From Hungatella effluvii (GTDB lineage: Bacteria; Bacillota; Clostridia; Lachnospirales; Lachnospiraceae): a stretch of DNA of 64,000 nt. Positions 51,472 through 60,310 of this stretch are shown piece by piece; within the stretch, counting starts at the first letter, position 1, and the number at the start of each line of letters is the position of its first letter. The translations under genes were made by a program, and so were the position numbers. The stretch lies in NCBI RefSeq assembly GCF_003201875.1, contig NZ_QJKD01000006.1, positions 124,001 through 188,000 of the forward strand. Direction: 5' to 3'. The notes under the pieces were generated by a model, which made no database searches, was not told the DNA's origin, and was given only the letters and a program-made list of their open reading frames with translations.

Positions 51472-52856
51472 CACAGCCACCGCCATCCCGGATAGTATTT
51501 GTTCTTGAGCGCCATACCCGTTCCCTTGGCAAACCCCAGGGGATGGCCGTCCACGCAGACGAGACACCAGCCCTTGACCGGCCCTTCCTCCGGCGTCAGG
51601 GAGATCGTTTCTCCCTTTAAATACCGGATGACGCGGTCATCCTCCTTTTTCCAGGAGATAGTCTGCTTAAATTCTTCTGCATGAAGGGTCATGGCAAGAG
51701 CCTGTCCAGGCTCAAAGCGTTTGTTCTTCAGTTCGCCCAGAAGAAGCCCCGTTCTCAGATAACGGAGTTCCTTTGCCGGAACAAAGTTTTCCGGCAGATA
51801 ATAGACAGAATCATTTTTAATCATGATTCTGGAATTATCAAATTCCCGGTTCATGAGGGCGAGAAAATCCGTAAGCTCCGTTGGAAGGGCTGAGGCCCTT
51901 TTCCCCTGCGGCTCCATCCTGGAACGTTCCCGGCTGCCCGCAGCCGTCCTCTCCGCTCCACCGCCGTTTTTCCGCAGCAGGGATATAAAATGCCCCTCGC
52001 CCTTTATCTTATGAGGAAACAGACGGACACAGCCGTCGAGGCCGATTCCGCCTGATGCGCCTTCAAACAGAGGGAGCCTGATCAGTTCCATCTCCTGGTG
52101 GTTCCCCAGAATATGGCAGATAATCTCCTCATCCTCGCAGCGTGAAAAGGTGCAGGTAGAGTAAAGCAGCAGGCCGCCTGGAGCCAGCATGCGGACCGCC
52201 TGGTCCGTGATCTCCTTCTGAATTTCACTGTAGTACTCCGGTCCGCGCTCCTCATAGCTTTTCACCATATCATCGTCCTTGCGGAACATCCCTTCCCCGG
52301 AACACGGCGCGTCGATCAGAATCTTATCGAACCACGGGCCGAATACATCGGCCAGCTTATCGGGAGTCTCGCTGGTAACACAGATGTTGGAAATCCCCCA
52401 GAGCTCCAGGTTTTTAAGAAGCGCTTTCGCCCTCGAATTGCTGATGTCGTTGGAGATGAGGACGCCTTTTCCAGCCAGCTTAACACCCAGCTCCGTGCTC
52501 TTCCCACCGGGCGCCGCGCACAAATCCAGAACCCGGTCTCCCGGCTCCACCGGAAGAAGCATGGCCGGGGTCATGGCGCTGGGCTCCTGCAGGTAATAGA
52601 GTCCGGCGTAATAATAGGGATCCTTGGCCGGACGTTCCGTCCCCTCGTAATAAAATCCGTTTGGAATCCAGGGTACCGGCTTTAAATCCCAGGAAACCAG
52701 TTCCGGAAATGCTTCCGGCGTGACCTTTGCCGCATTGACCCGCAGTCCATACAGCCGTTCCTCGTCGAAGCTTTTTAAATAGGCGGAAAATTCCTCTTCC
52801 CCCAGTAAGTCTCTCATTCTGTTTAAATACTCTTCGGAAAGTTTCAATTCGCTCAC
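51471..52856 (-). CDS. RsmF/NOP2-Sun-family rRNA (cytosine-C5) methyltransferase
   Basis: 461 residues. SAM site LDLCAAPGGKSTELGVKL; the two catalytic Cys are in ILIDAPCSGEGMFRKD (PCSGEG) and LLYSTCTFSRCEDEE (TCT). The C-terminal part (about 290-461) includes a PUA-like RsmF_B domain ending in GWCLVCVDGHPLGFAKG. It methylates a cytosine of 16S rRNA. Operon with the RsuA-type gene, by a 1-base overlap. Confidence 0.93.
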   Translation of the reverse strand: MSELKLSEEYLNRMRDLLGEEEFSAYLKSFDEERLYGLRVNAAKVTPEAFPELVSWDLKPVPWIPNGFYYEGTERPAKDPYYYAGLYYLQEPSAMTPAMLLPVEPGDRVLDLCAAPGGKSTELGVKLAGKGVLISNDISNSRAKALLKNLELWGISNICVTSETPDKLADVFGPWFDKILIDAPCSGEGMFRKDDDMVKSYEERGPEYYSEIQKEITDQAVRMLAPGGLLLYSTCTFSRCEDEEIICHILGNHQEMELIRLPLFEGASGGIGLDGCVRLFPHKIKGEGHFISLLRKNGGGAERTAAGSRERSRMEPQGKRASALPTELTDFLALMNREFDNSRIMIKNDSVYYLPENFVPAKELRYLRTGLLLGELKNKRFEPGQALAMTLHAEEFKQTISWKKEDDRVIRYLKGETISLTPEEGPVKGWCLVCVDGHPLGFAKGTGMALKNKYYPGWRWL

Positions 52857-52896
52857 GTGTGTAACTCCTGCCTTTCTCTATGGCAATCTTAATATA

Positions 52897-53706
52897 CTAA
52901 TAGGAATATTTCAACCGGTATTTCTGCAGATATTTTAATACCCAGTAGGGATTTAAGCTCATTTCGTCTTCATGGTCCGTCTTCATATAGATCCCGACAT
53001 GAAGATGGACTTCAAAATTACCGGTGGTCCCTTCTACTGTGCTGTACCCGGTGTCACCCATGAAGCCCAGCAGCTCTCCGGCCTTTACGGCATCGCCCTC
53101 CTGCCACTGCCGGCTGTAGCCGTACAAATGGGCGTAATAGAGATAGGCGCCGCCGGGAGCGCGGATTCCGATCCTCCATCCGCCTTTCTCCAGCCAACCC
53201 ACCTTTTCCACAATCCCATCCGACATGGAGACAACGGGATAATATCCCCGGGGCCGCTCTGTCCCCATGATGTCACAGCCCTCGTGGCCGCGCTCCCCAC
53301 CGTACGTGCGCTTATCCATCCAGCCGTTCTCAAAGGTGACGGGTGGAGATGCGGCGTTCGTATTATCCGGGATGGGAAAGAACTTTAAATCGCCGAGGAC
53401 CGTCTCATACGCCTGTTTCAGCTTCCGGTATTCCGCCGGCTTCACGGCCAGCAGGCGGTCTGTATGGCAGGCAGTATCCTTGACATCGGTCAGATCGTAA
53501 TTGTGCTCAATCATCAGGGAAGTGAGCAGATCGTAATCGAGGGGGCCGGATTCTGCGATCAGGTTACCCAACCTCATACTGCGGAAATCATCACTCTCAT
53601 ATGTATAGGCGTCCAGCTGGTAATAGGTAGGATTGTTGTAAAGGTAATCGATCATGGTCACATGAAAGAAGGAAAGAAGCAGGATTAAAAGAAGAATCAT
53701 CATCAT
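52897..53706 (-). CDS. M23 (LytM-type) membrane-anchored peptidase
   Basis: 269 residues. One N-terminal membrane anchor (1-20), a helical middle (about 25-110), then the M23 domain with its zinc ligands: GHEGCDIMG (HxxxD) and HLHVGIYMK (HxH). The TYGGERGHEGCD and YYAHLYGYSRQW segments are typical. It cuts peptidoglycan peptides outside the cell. Related sporulation peptidases (SpoIIQ-like) share this layout, but the HxxxD is complete here, so the enzyme should be active. No clear ribosome site beyond GAGG about 14 bases upstream. Confidence 0.9.
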   Translation of the reverse strand: MMMILLLILLLSFFHVTMIDYLYNNPTYYQLDAYTYESDDFRSMRLGNLIAESGPLDYDLLTSLMIEHNYDLTDVKDTACHTDRLLAVKPAEYRKLKQAYETVLGDLKFFPIPDNTNAASPPVTFENGWMDKRTYGGERGHEGCDIMGTERPRGYYPVVSMSDGIVEKVGWLEKGGWRIGIRAPGGAYLYYAHLYGYSRQWQEGDAVKAGELLGFMGDTGYSTVEGTTGNFEVHLHVGIYMKTDHEDEMSLNPYWVLKYLQKYRLKYSY

Positions 53707-53757
53707 ATCGATACGGCCTCATCATATATTTGTATAAAACAATCTATTCAGGTGCTC

Positions 53758-54684
53758 ATGAAAAAATCCTTCTTCCGCTTCTGTTCCGTTGCGGTGCTCT
53801 GCGTTCTTCTGTTAAGTCCGGCGGCCGCGACTCAGGGGGCAAAAAACGGACTGGTTCTGTGGGCCACGGTAGTTCTCCCCACACTCCTGCCGTTCATGAT
53901 CTGCTCCAACGTCATCGTCGCACTGGACGCGATCCATATTCTTACATTTCCCTTCCGCGGGTTTCTTCGTAATTTTTTAAAGCTTTCGGACGCAGGAAGC
54001 TACATTCTCGTCTCCGGTCTCCTCTGCGGCTATCCCATGGGAGCCAGAAACTGCAGCGATTTTCTCGATGGGGAACGGATCACGAAGGCGGAAGCCAGAT
54101 ACTTATTAAGCATCTGCAACCATCCCAGTCCCATGTTCCTGCTGGGCTACGCGGCCACAGAGCTGCCGGGTGCCGTACCGGTGTGGATGCTTATGGCCGC
54201 TGTTTATTTACCGGTGGTCTTAATCGCCTGGCTGTCCCGGAAGCTCTATGGAATCCAGACGGTCTCTCCGTCGCTTCCATATTCCAGGGAAGCACAGCTG
54301 ACCTTCGATGAAAGTCTGATGGATTCCTGCGAGGTCATGGTGAAAATCGGCGGCTATATCATGCTGTTTTCTATTCTTGTCTTTTATATTACGGGACTTC
54401 CGTTACATAATCCGGCCGGAAAAGCGGCACTGCTTGGTTTTGTGGAGATCACAACGGGAATCCGCGCCATCTCCGGTTCGATTCCGTCCATGGCGGGGGG
54501 CATGTGGATCGCCGCCGCTACCGCCTTCGGCGGGATGTCCGGAATTTTTCAGACAAAGAGTGTCATAAAAAATGCCGGATTATCCATCCGGCACTATGTA
54601 GCATGGAAAGCGGTTCACAGTCTGCTTTCTGCGGCAATCTTTATTCTATTGGCATGCTGCCGTCAGCTTCCGTGGGCGGCATGA
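53758..54684 (+). CDS. YlbJ-like sporulation integral membrane protein (nucleoside-recognition Gate domain)
   Basis: 308 residues from the ATG at 53758; a GTG two codons earlier is possible. Eight or more hydrophobic segments. LPTLLPFMICSNVIVA, LVSGLLCGYPMGARNCSDF and LLSICNHPSPMFLLGYAA are typical of the YlbJ/SpoIIIAE-like Gate group; YlbJ is needed for spore cortex formation in Bacillus. The last 44 bases overlap, in the opposite direction, the coiled-coil gene. Spore function is family inference, helped by the SASP gene nearby. Confidence 0.85.
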   Translation: MKKSFFRFCSVAVLCVLLLSPAAATQGAKNGLVLWATVVLPTLLPFMICSNVIVALDAIHILTFPFRGFLRNFLKLSDAGSYILVSGLLCGYPMGARNCSDFLDGERITKAEARYLLSICNHPSPMFLLGYAATELPGAVPVWMLMAAVYLPVVLIAWLSRKLYGIQTVSPSLPYSREAQLTFDESLMDSCEVMVKIGGYIMLFSILVFYITGLPLHNPAGKAALLGFVEITTGIRAISGSIPSMAGGMWIAAATAFGGMSGIFQTKSVIKNAGLSIRHYVAWKAVHSLLSAAIFILLACCRQLPWAA

Positions 54685-55222
54685 CCGCGCCGGTCAGCTC
54701 CTGACGGTTGGAGGAGACAATATCATAGCTGGACTGCATGGAAGTCATAAAGGCATCAAACCTGCCCTGTGCTCCTTCCATGGAGTGGCTGATGATGGTC
54801 TGAAGACTCTTTAACATATCGTCCGTGTACTGAACGGCGCTCTGGCGGATATCATTGGCGTCGGAGACGGCCTTCTCAACGATGTCCTGGGCCTGTAAAT
54901 TCGCCTGATTGATGATCTCATTGGCCTGGGCGTATGCCTTCTGCATGATCTCATGCTCATTAACCAGTTCATCCGTATGGGCGGATGCCTGGGCGAGTAT
55001 GGAATCTGCCTGCTGATGAGCCTCGTTTAAGATCACGTCGCGGTTGCTGATGATCTTCTGATACTGTTTGATCTCATCCGGAATCCGAAGGCGCAGCTCC
55101 ACAAGAAGCTCTTCCAGTTCGTCACGGTTTACGACGATCTTACTGTTGGAAAGCGGCTGGTACTTACAACCATCGATATATTCTTCAATTTCACCAATTA
55201 ACTGTTCAATTCTACTCATCAT
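54641..55222 (-). CDS. Coiled-coil protein, DivIVA-like organisation, unknown role
   Basis: 193 residues. Residues 1-55 are a compact N-terminal region (VNRDELEELLVELRLRIPDEIK), followed by a long Ala/Gln/Glu-rich helix (about 58-150, NEAHQQADSILAQASAHTDE then QANEIINQANLQAQDIVEKA) that fits a coiled coil as in V-type ATPase subunit E or DivIVA/GpsB scaffolds. It lies 31 bases downstream of coaD. Such small coiled-coil proteins are often next to coaD in Lachnospiraceae; function is not known. Confidence 0.82.
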   Translation of the reverse strand: MMSRIEQLIGEIEEYIDGCKYQPLSNSKIVVNRDELEELLVELRLRIPDEIKQYQKIISNRDVILNEAHQQADSILAQASAHTDELVNEHEIMQKAYAQANEIINQANLQAQDIVEKAVSDANDIRQSAVQYTDDMLKSLQTIISHSMEGAQGRFDAFMTSMQSSYDIVSSNRQELTGAVMPPTEADGSMPIE

Positions 55223-55253
55223 AATGCGTCTCTCTCCTTACCCGTTTTTCTAT

Positions 55254-55739
55254 CTATTTTCTATCTGCCATCTTCCTCCTGATGCATTCTGCCACGCTGG
55301 CAGGAACGAATGCACTGATGTCTCCGTCATAGAACGCGATTTCCTTGACGATACTGGAGCTCAAATAGGAGTATTTTAAATTCGTTGTCAAAAATATGGT
55401 ATCCACTTCCGGTGCGATAACCCGGTTGGTCTGTGCCAGCTGAAGCTCGTACTCAAAATCAGTGACGGCACGGAGTCCACGGACTACGACATCAGCCTGA
55501 TTCGCACGCACAAAATCGATCAAAAGCCCTGCAAAAGCTTTCACTTCCACATTGCCTAAATCTTTCGTTATTTCCTTTAACATATTAACACGTTCTTGAA
55601 CAGAAAACAACGGAGTTTTTGAATTATTATTCAAAACTCCGATAATTAACTGATCGGACATCCGGGCCGAACGCTCGATGATATCGAGATGGCCCAGCGT
55701 CACCGGATCGAAGCTTCCCGGATATACGGCCGTTTTCAT
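55254..55739 (-). CDS. coaD: Phosphopantetheine adenylyltransferase CoaD
   Basis: 161 residues. [16 protein letters not shown] (HxGH nucleotidyltransferase site), [17 protein letters not shown] and [13 protein letters not shown] are the conserved blocks. Penultimate step of CoA synthesis. Start overlaps the rsmD stop by 4 bases; the rsmD-coaD pair is conserved across Firmicutes. Confidence 0.97.
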   Translation of the reverse strand: MKTAVYPGSFDPVTLGHLDIIERSARMSDQLIIGVLNNNSKTPLFSVQERVNMLKEITKDLGNVEVKAFAGLLIDFVRANQADVVVRGLRAVTDFEYELQLAQTNRVIAPEVDTIFLTTNLKYSYLSSSIVKEIAFYDGDISAFVPASVAECIRRKMADRK

Positions 55740-56299
55740 AAAACCACTCCTTTTGCTATAAAAACATGTTTATTCGTCTTATAGATCTTTTCTCTGCGGC
55801 ATTCGAACCCCATGGATTCCAGATAATCGAAGCCGGTGTTTAAATCCGCTTCCACAATTATGAGCGTGTCCTCTGAAATAAGCGGGGAAGATGCCAGATA
55901 CTCCAGAACCTGGCGCTCGGATTCCTTCCCGTAGGGCGGATCCATGAAGACGAAATCAAAGACGTAATCCTTACCCTCCAGGCGGCGCAGGCCGGTGAGA
56001 ACGTCACAGTTCATGACAACGGACTCTTCCGTAAACTTCGTGGTCTGTAAGTTCCCCCTGATGCATTCCGCGGCCTTTGGGTTCATCTCGATAAAGACTG
56101 CCCTGTCGGCTCCGCGGCTTAAGGCCTCGATGCCGATGCCGCCGCTTCCGGAGAAGAGATCGAGAAAGGTGCTGCCCGGCAGATCCGGATTTAAAATGTT
56201 GAATAAAGTCTCTTTGATGCGGTCTGTGGTGGGTCTTGTATCCTGACCCTCTATGGTTTTTAAAAGAAGCCTTCTGGCTTTTCCTGCTATTACTCTCAT
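55736..56299 (-). CDS. rsmD: 16S rRNA (guanine-N2) methyltransferase RsmD
   Basis: 187 residues. N-terminal [34 protein letters not shown] motif [20 protein letters not shown] and the catalytic [11 protein letters not shown]. Methylates G966 (E. coli numbering) in 16S rRNA. Directly precedes coaD. Confidence 0.96.
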   Translation of the reverse strand: MRVIAGKARRLLLKTIEGQDTRPTTDRIKETLFNILNPDLPGSTFLDLFSGSGGIGIEALSRGADRAVFIEMNPKAAECIRGNLQTTKFTEESVVMNCDVLTGLRRLEGKDYVFDFVFMDPPYGKESERQVLEYLASSPLISEDTLIIVEADLNTGFDYLESMGFECRREKIYKTNKHVFIAKGVVL

Positions 56300-56383
56300 G
56301 AAATGGTATCCCTCATTCTTTTGGTGTTATGTACCATTATAGTATGAAAACGAAAGATATACAACCCAATTACAGTAAAAAAA

Positions 56384-56411
56384 GAACCTTCAGTTTTAAA
56401 CTGAAGGCTCT
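56384..56411 (-). terminator. Terminator of the SASP gene
   Basis: AGAACCTTCAGTTT pairs with CTGAAGGCTCT around a TAAA loop; on the minus strand it is followed by TTTTTTTACTG. It ends 19 bases past the SASP stop. Confidence 0.92.
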
Positions 56412-56429
56412 TCTTTATTGTTTCTTGGC

Positions 56430-56636
56430 TTATTTACCAGCCATCTGTCTTTCCTGAGCTTCGATCATTTTCTTAACCATATAGCCACCAACAGAACCGT
56501 TCTGTGCAGAGGTTAAGTTTCCGTTGTAACCGTTAGTTAACGGAACACCGATCTCGTTTGCAACTTCCATTTTGAATCTGTCCATTGCTTCTCTTGCTTC
56601 TGGTACGTTTGTTGTGTTAGAAGATTTTCCTGACAT
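56430..56636 (-). CDS. Alpha/beta-type small acid-soluble spore protein (SASP)
   Basis: 68 residues. It matches the family over its length: ALDRFKMEVANEIGVPL-like (here AMDRFKMEVANEIGVPL) with the Glu-Ile germination-protease site in NEIGVP, then NGYNGNLTSAQNGSVGGYM and VKKMIEAQERQM. These proteins coat spore DNA and protect it from UV. GGAGG lies 7-8 bases upstream. A sigma-G-like -10 is present. Direct evidence for a spore-forming host. Confidence 0.97.
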   Translation of the reverse strand: MSGKSSNTTNVPEAREAMDRFKMEVANEIGVPLTNGYNGNLTSAQNGSVGGYMVKKMIEAQERQMAGK

Positions 56637-56711
56637 ATTGATATGCCTCCTTTTCGTCTATCACCATGCTTTTGTTTTGTGTTTTTCATGGTGTGTTTTG
56701 TGCTACACTCC

Positions 56712-56738
56712 TATTATGGCTCTGAGGGAGAATAATAC
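56712..56738 (-). promoter_or_regulatory. Candidate sigma-G promoter of the SASP gene
   Basis: On the minus strand, CATAATA (56712-56718) matches the sigma-G -10 (CATnnTA). GTATT (56734-56738) lies 15 bases further up, a little short for the usual 17-18 spacing, so the -35 is uncertain. Confidence 0.45.
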
Positions 56739-56783
56739 ACTAGAAGGTTTTTCCAAAATTTTATGTCATGGAACAGAGACTTT

Positions 56784-57275
56784 TTAAAAGTTTTCTTCCA
56801 TATGAACAAACTGCACCTTCATACCCAGCGCCCGGTAAAAGGCGGCCGCGCTTTCGTTAAAATTCCAGACGGTCAGTTCTGCACCTTCTGCACCAGACAG
56901 AACCGCAGCCTCTTTGATTTTTGCATACAGCATACGGCCAATGCCCCGCCGCCGAAACGGTTCCGATACAATAAAATCTTCAATATAAAGAAATTTCTTT
57001 TTGCAGAGCAGTGGGGAAGCGGTTTCCGTCAGCTTCGCAAAACAGAGCCCGGCCGTTTCACCTCCGCTGGTCCTGGCCATATACAAGAAGTATGTATCAT
57101 CTTTTTGCATGGCCTCATACTCTTCTTTTGTTAAAAGTGTCCCACACGGCTGAAAAATATCAGGACGGGCCGTAACGTGCATCGCATGTTCCTCGGTGAT
57201 CAGACGGCATATCACAGAGTAATCGCTGGAAACTGCTCTTTCTATATGAAACGGTTGAGACTGCTCTTGACTCAT
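56784..57275 (-). CDS. GNAT-family N-acetyltransferase
   Basis: 163 residues. The acetyl-CoA site is FLYIEDFIVSEPFRRRGIGRML (cut here at the core PFRRRGIGRML, motif A), and the end has NFNESAAAFYRALGMKVQFV (motif B). Substrate unknown; the protein could act on a small molecule or a protein N-terminus. Stands alone between the SASP gene and a small hypothetical gene. Confidence 0.9.
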   Translation of the reverse strand: MSQEQSQPFHIERAVSSDYSVICRLITEEHAMHVTARPDIFQPCGTLLTKEEYEAMQKDDTYFLYMARTSGGETAGLCFAKLTETASPLLCKKKFLYIEDFIVSEPFRRRGIGRMLYAKIKEAAVLSGAEGAELTVWNFNESAAAFYRALGMKVQFVHMEENF

Positions 57276-57314
57276 GACTGCCTCCTTCTTTTTTCGCAGA
57301 AGATCCGGCCGCGT

Positions 57315-57575
57315 TTACCGTTTCCCACCGGTCAATACTGTCTTTACGAGATATTCTGCCCTCTCATATTCTTTTTTTTCAACATAAAGGTAATACTGTC
57401 TTAAGACGGATTCATCCATAAATGCTGTTCCCAGCGTCCGGCGTCCCCGTCTTCCGCAGTCAGGCACGGTTTTCCAGTCATACGGGATCTGATTCGCAGC
57501 CAGAGTATCCTTAACACGGTTAAAATCGTTCAGTGAAAATGTAACCAGAACTTCTTTTTTCTGCCAGAAAAACAT
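57315..57575 (-). CDS. Small cytoplasmic protein, DUF2007-like
   Basis: 86 residues. It has an alpha/beta pattern of the ferredoxin-like type: VLVTFSLNDFNRVKDTLAANQIPYDW, resembling the DUF2007 (putative signal-transducing) fold, then RRGRRTLGTAF and a C-terminal helix YVEKKEYERAEYLVKTVL. I cannot assign a function. It follows udk by 13 bases on the same strand, so it may be co-transcribed. Confidence 0.7.
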   Translation of the reverse strand: MFFWQKKEVLVTFSLNDFNRVKDTLAANQIPYDWKTVPDCGRRGRRTLGTAFMDESVLRQYYLYVEKKEYERAEYLVKTVLTGGKR

Positions 57576-57588
57576 GGTTTGTGTCCTC

Positions 57589-58212
57589 CTATTGATCCGA
57601 TGGTTCTCCCAGTATTTTTTCGATCGAGGTCTTTACCAGATGGAAGGCCACTTCGTTCATTCCGCTGTTGATGATGATGTCAGCCAAGGGTTTTGTAGGT
57701 TCTACATATAAGTAATGCATGGGCTTGACGGTCGTCAGATACTGCTCCACGACGCCCTCGATATCCCGTCCGCGCTCCTTGACATCCCGGATCACCCGCC
57801 GCAGAATCCGTTCATCCGCGTCCGCCTCCACAAATATCTTGATGTCAAACATATCACGGAGCCGCTGGTCGGCAAATACCAGAATTCCCTCCACCAGGAT
57901 TACCCTTTTTGGAAGGACTGTGAGGAACTGATCCGACCGGTTGTGCTGGGAATAATCGTATACGGGACATTGGGCGGACTCGCCGCGCTGCAGTCTGGAC
58001 AGCTGATCCAGGAGAAGCTCCGTCTCAAACGCCTCCGGATGATCGTAATTCATTTTTTTCCGCTCCTCAAAGGGAATGCCATCCTGCTTTTTATAGTAAT
58101 TATCGTGATAAAGGACGGCGATATCATCGTGAAACGCATCCTTTAACCGGTTGGTAAATGTGGATTTTCCTGATCCGGTTCCCCCTGCGATTCCAATTAA
58201 TATGCTCTTCAT
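57589..58212 (-). CDS. udk: Uridine kinase
   Basis: 207 residues. P-loop GIAGGTGSGKSTFTNRL, Tyr/Asp substrate loop VLYHDNYYKKQDGIPFEER, DHPEAFETELLLDQL and VPVYDYSQHNRS-like (here CPVYDYSQHNRSD), and LVEGILVFADQRLRDMFD (Walker B). Phosphorylates uridine and cytidine in salvage. Confidence 0.95.
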   Translation of the reverse strand: MKSILIGIAGGTGSGKSTFTNRLKDAFHDDIAVLYHDNYYKKQDGIPFEERKKMNYDHPEAFETELLLDQLSRLQRGESAQCPVYDYSQHNRSDQFLTVLPKRVILVEGILVFADQRLRDMFDIKIFVEADADERILRRVIRDVKERGRDIEGVVEQYLTTVKPMHYLYVEPTKPLADIIINSGMNEVAFHLVKTSIEKILGEPSDQ

Positions 58213-58245
58213 AGATTTATTCCTCCCGTGTTTTTGGTATTTACT

Positions 58246-59190
58246 CTATGTATTCTTTTGATTCGATCTGCGAATCTCATTCAAACGCTCCAAATCCTCT
58301 TTGGTGCATTCCTTTCCGTAACGCGCCTTCTCGTATACCTGATGGTAGATTCCGCAGAGGGAAGGCTCCTCCGGAAATCCGCTTTTCTGTTCCAGCTCCT
58401 CCGGCGTTTCCGTCCGGGAAATCCGGCCTCTAACCTTAAGCCGTCTTAAAATTTCTTTTTTATACGCCCTGCGGATTCTTCCCTCAATGGTAAAATCTCT
58501 CCACAGAGGCGTTCCCTTCGCCTGTCCGGTATGGATCCTGTTAAAAACAACGGCCGGTTTCATAAATTCCTTTTCATCTCCGTCTTCTCTCGGCTTCAAT
58601 AGACGGATCAGCAGGAAGAACAGCTGTCTGAGCAAATATACAGCGAGAAGTACTATGAAAACGACGGCAGCGGCTGTGAGAGCCGCATCCAGGATTTTTG
58701 CAAGAAGCGAAGGCGCCGCCGCCTCTTCTCCCAGCTCCGGAGGGATAAAGCTCCCGGAAGGCATGGATTCCACCGGCTCATTTACGGCTTCCGGAAGAAA
58801 ACGGGCCAGAAAGCGAAGAATGGCGGTCAGGACAGATTTAAACCCGTTCACCAGCCACTCCAGGTGAAGAAGGGAGAACACGGCCATGAAAGCCCCCGTT
58901 ACAGCCAGAAACACGGCCATGTAGACGCCATTTACCAGCTTCATCTGCGATTTCGGAATCTGATCCGTCGCCGGATGCATGCTCAGAAAACTGTCGCAGG
59001 AATGGAGCTGCAGATGAAGCAGATAGAAAAGGATTACCAGAAATAATCCCGCATACCCTGCTGTCATGAGCCGCGAACTGGGAATGAAGTATCCGGCAAT
59101 GTAGAGGAAAACAGACACGCTGGCCAATATTATATGGATTCCGCTTAAATCGGCGGTAATCCAGCGGTTGATCCATTTAAATCTTGTCAT
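58246..59190 (-). CDS. DUF4129-like membrane protein of a MoxR/DUF58 cluster
   Basis: 314 residues. Four membrane segments (about 18-35, 44-62, 90-115, 166-195) followed by a soluble C-terminal domain (about 225-314) with IRRAYKKEILRRLKVRG and ETPEELEQKSGF, which resembles the DUF4129 tail (RxxYRxxLRxL, TPxEx). It overlaps the DUF58 gene by 14 bases. Such genes are linked to MoxR and DUF58 in envelope or cell-wall biogenesis loci; a full transglutaminase domain is missing. Confidence 0.8.
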   Translation of the reverse strand: MTRFKWINRWITADLSGIHIILASVSVFLYIAGYFIPSSRLMTAGYAGLFLVILFYLLHLQLHSCDSFLSMHPATDQIPKSQMKLVNGVYMAVFLAVTGAFMAVFSLLHLEWLVNGFKSVLTAILRFLARFLPEAVNEPVESMPSGSFIPPELGEEAAAPSLLAKILDAALTAAAVVFIVLLAVYLLRQLFFLLIRLLKPREDGDEKEFMKPAVVFNRIHTGQAKGTPLWRDFTIEGRIRRAYKKEILRRLKVRGRISRTETPEELEQKSGFPEEPSLCGIYHQVYEKARYGKECTKEDLERLNEIRRSNQKNT

Positions 59191-60310
59191 AAGGCACCTC
59201 CCACTTCATCGTCAGAGCAGCCGGACAGAGGGAAAATACTGCCTCGTCTTCCGGCCGTAGCGGTGCGATCCATAAGGATCCCGGACTATAGCGGCAGAAT
59301 TCCTGGTATGCCGTCTGAAGCTCCGGCCGTTTGCAGGATGAGATCATGATGTATAGACAGTCTTCCGCCTTCTTTTCCAGACTGCCTTCCCTCATCAGTG
59401 TCTCGAAGGGAGTCTGGGAAATGTCATAGCGGAGACGGCTGAGCGCCTCCATGCACCGGGTGACGTGGCTCGCTCCCGCCCCGGCGGGGACGAAGGAAGG
59501 CTCTTCGGCCGCCGCATCGATGCCGTTGCTGAAGAATCCGGTTGGAATTCCCGCGGAGACAAAGGCGTCGATGAAGGAACCGCAGATCGAGATAGCCTCC
59601 TCCCGGAGCGCCTCCGACGCCCACGGATAGTCCGAATCCATATTCAGAAAGAGGAAGATATTCTGGGAGGCCGTGGACTCATGAACGTTGACCTTCAAGG
59701 CGCCGGTTCGGGCTGTGGCCTTCCAGTTGACACTGCGCATGGAATCGTAGGTCTGATACTCCCGGATTCCCTTCAGTTCAAAGGGATCGGTAACCAGTCT
59801 GCTTCTCGATAAGCAGGTGCCCATCATCTTCTGAAACGGAACATTCAGACGGCCGCAGTCCGCAGCCGCCGGATAGACGTATAAATGAGAATCCAGGGAC
59901 AGAGTCTCGATGAAATGGCCGGAAAAGAACAGATCATGGCTGACCAGATCCAGACTCTTTATTTCGTAATATCCGCGTTTGCGGCAGTGGAACCGCAGCT
60001 TTCTCGTGATCTTCTGATAAGGAAAGACGGAGAAGACGTCGTTGCGGTACGTATAGTCGGAGACAGCGGAGTTCTCCCCCGTGACGAATTCCAGTTCTCT
60101 GCCGATGCGGAATTTGACCCGCAGAATCGAGAGCGGAAGAAACTTTGCATTGACAACGGTCTCCAGTAGATACGCCTCGCCGCCGCAGACCGCGGGATTT
60201 CCCTGAAACGCAGCGTCCGCAGTCAGCCCCTTCTTCCAGAACCGTTCGTATAAGACGCGCTGAAGGACATAGAGAAAGCAGGCCCCAAGGGCCATCAGGA
60301 TCAGTTCCAT
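59177..60310 (-). CDS. DUF58 domain protein
   Basis: 377 residues. One N-terminal membrane segment, a beta-rich part (about 40-165), then the DUF58 core GIREYQTYDSMRSVNWKATARTGALKVN, in which Asp and Trp-Lys-Ala-Thr are typical, and a vWA-like remainder (about 230-370). DUF58 proteins work with the MoxR ATPase of the same locus, thought to assemble or activate membrane complexes. It abuts the moxR gene. Confidence 0.92.
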   Translation of the reverse strand: MELILMALGACFLYVLQRVLYERFWKKGLTADAAFQGNPAVCGGEAYLLETVVNAKFLPLSILRVKFRIGRELEFVTGENSAVSDYTYRNDVFSVFPYQKITRKLRFHCRKRGYYEIKSLDLVSHDLFFSGHFIETLSLDSHLYVYPAAADCGRLNVPFQKMMGTCLSRSRLVTDPFELKGIREYQTYDSMRSVNWKATARTGALKVNVHESTASQNIFLFLNMDSDYPWASEALREEAISICGSFIDAFVSAGIPTGFFSNGIDAAAEEPSFVPAGAGASHVTRCMEALSRLRYDISQTPFETLMREGSLEKKAEDCLYIMISSCKRPELQTAYQEFCRYSPGSLWIAPLRPEDEAVFSLCPAALTMKWEVPYDKI

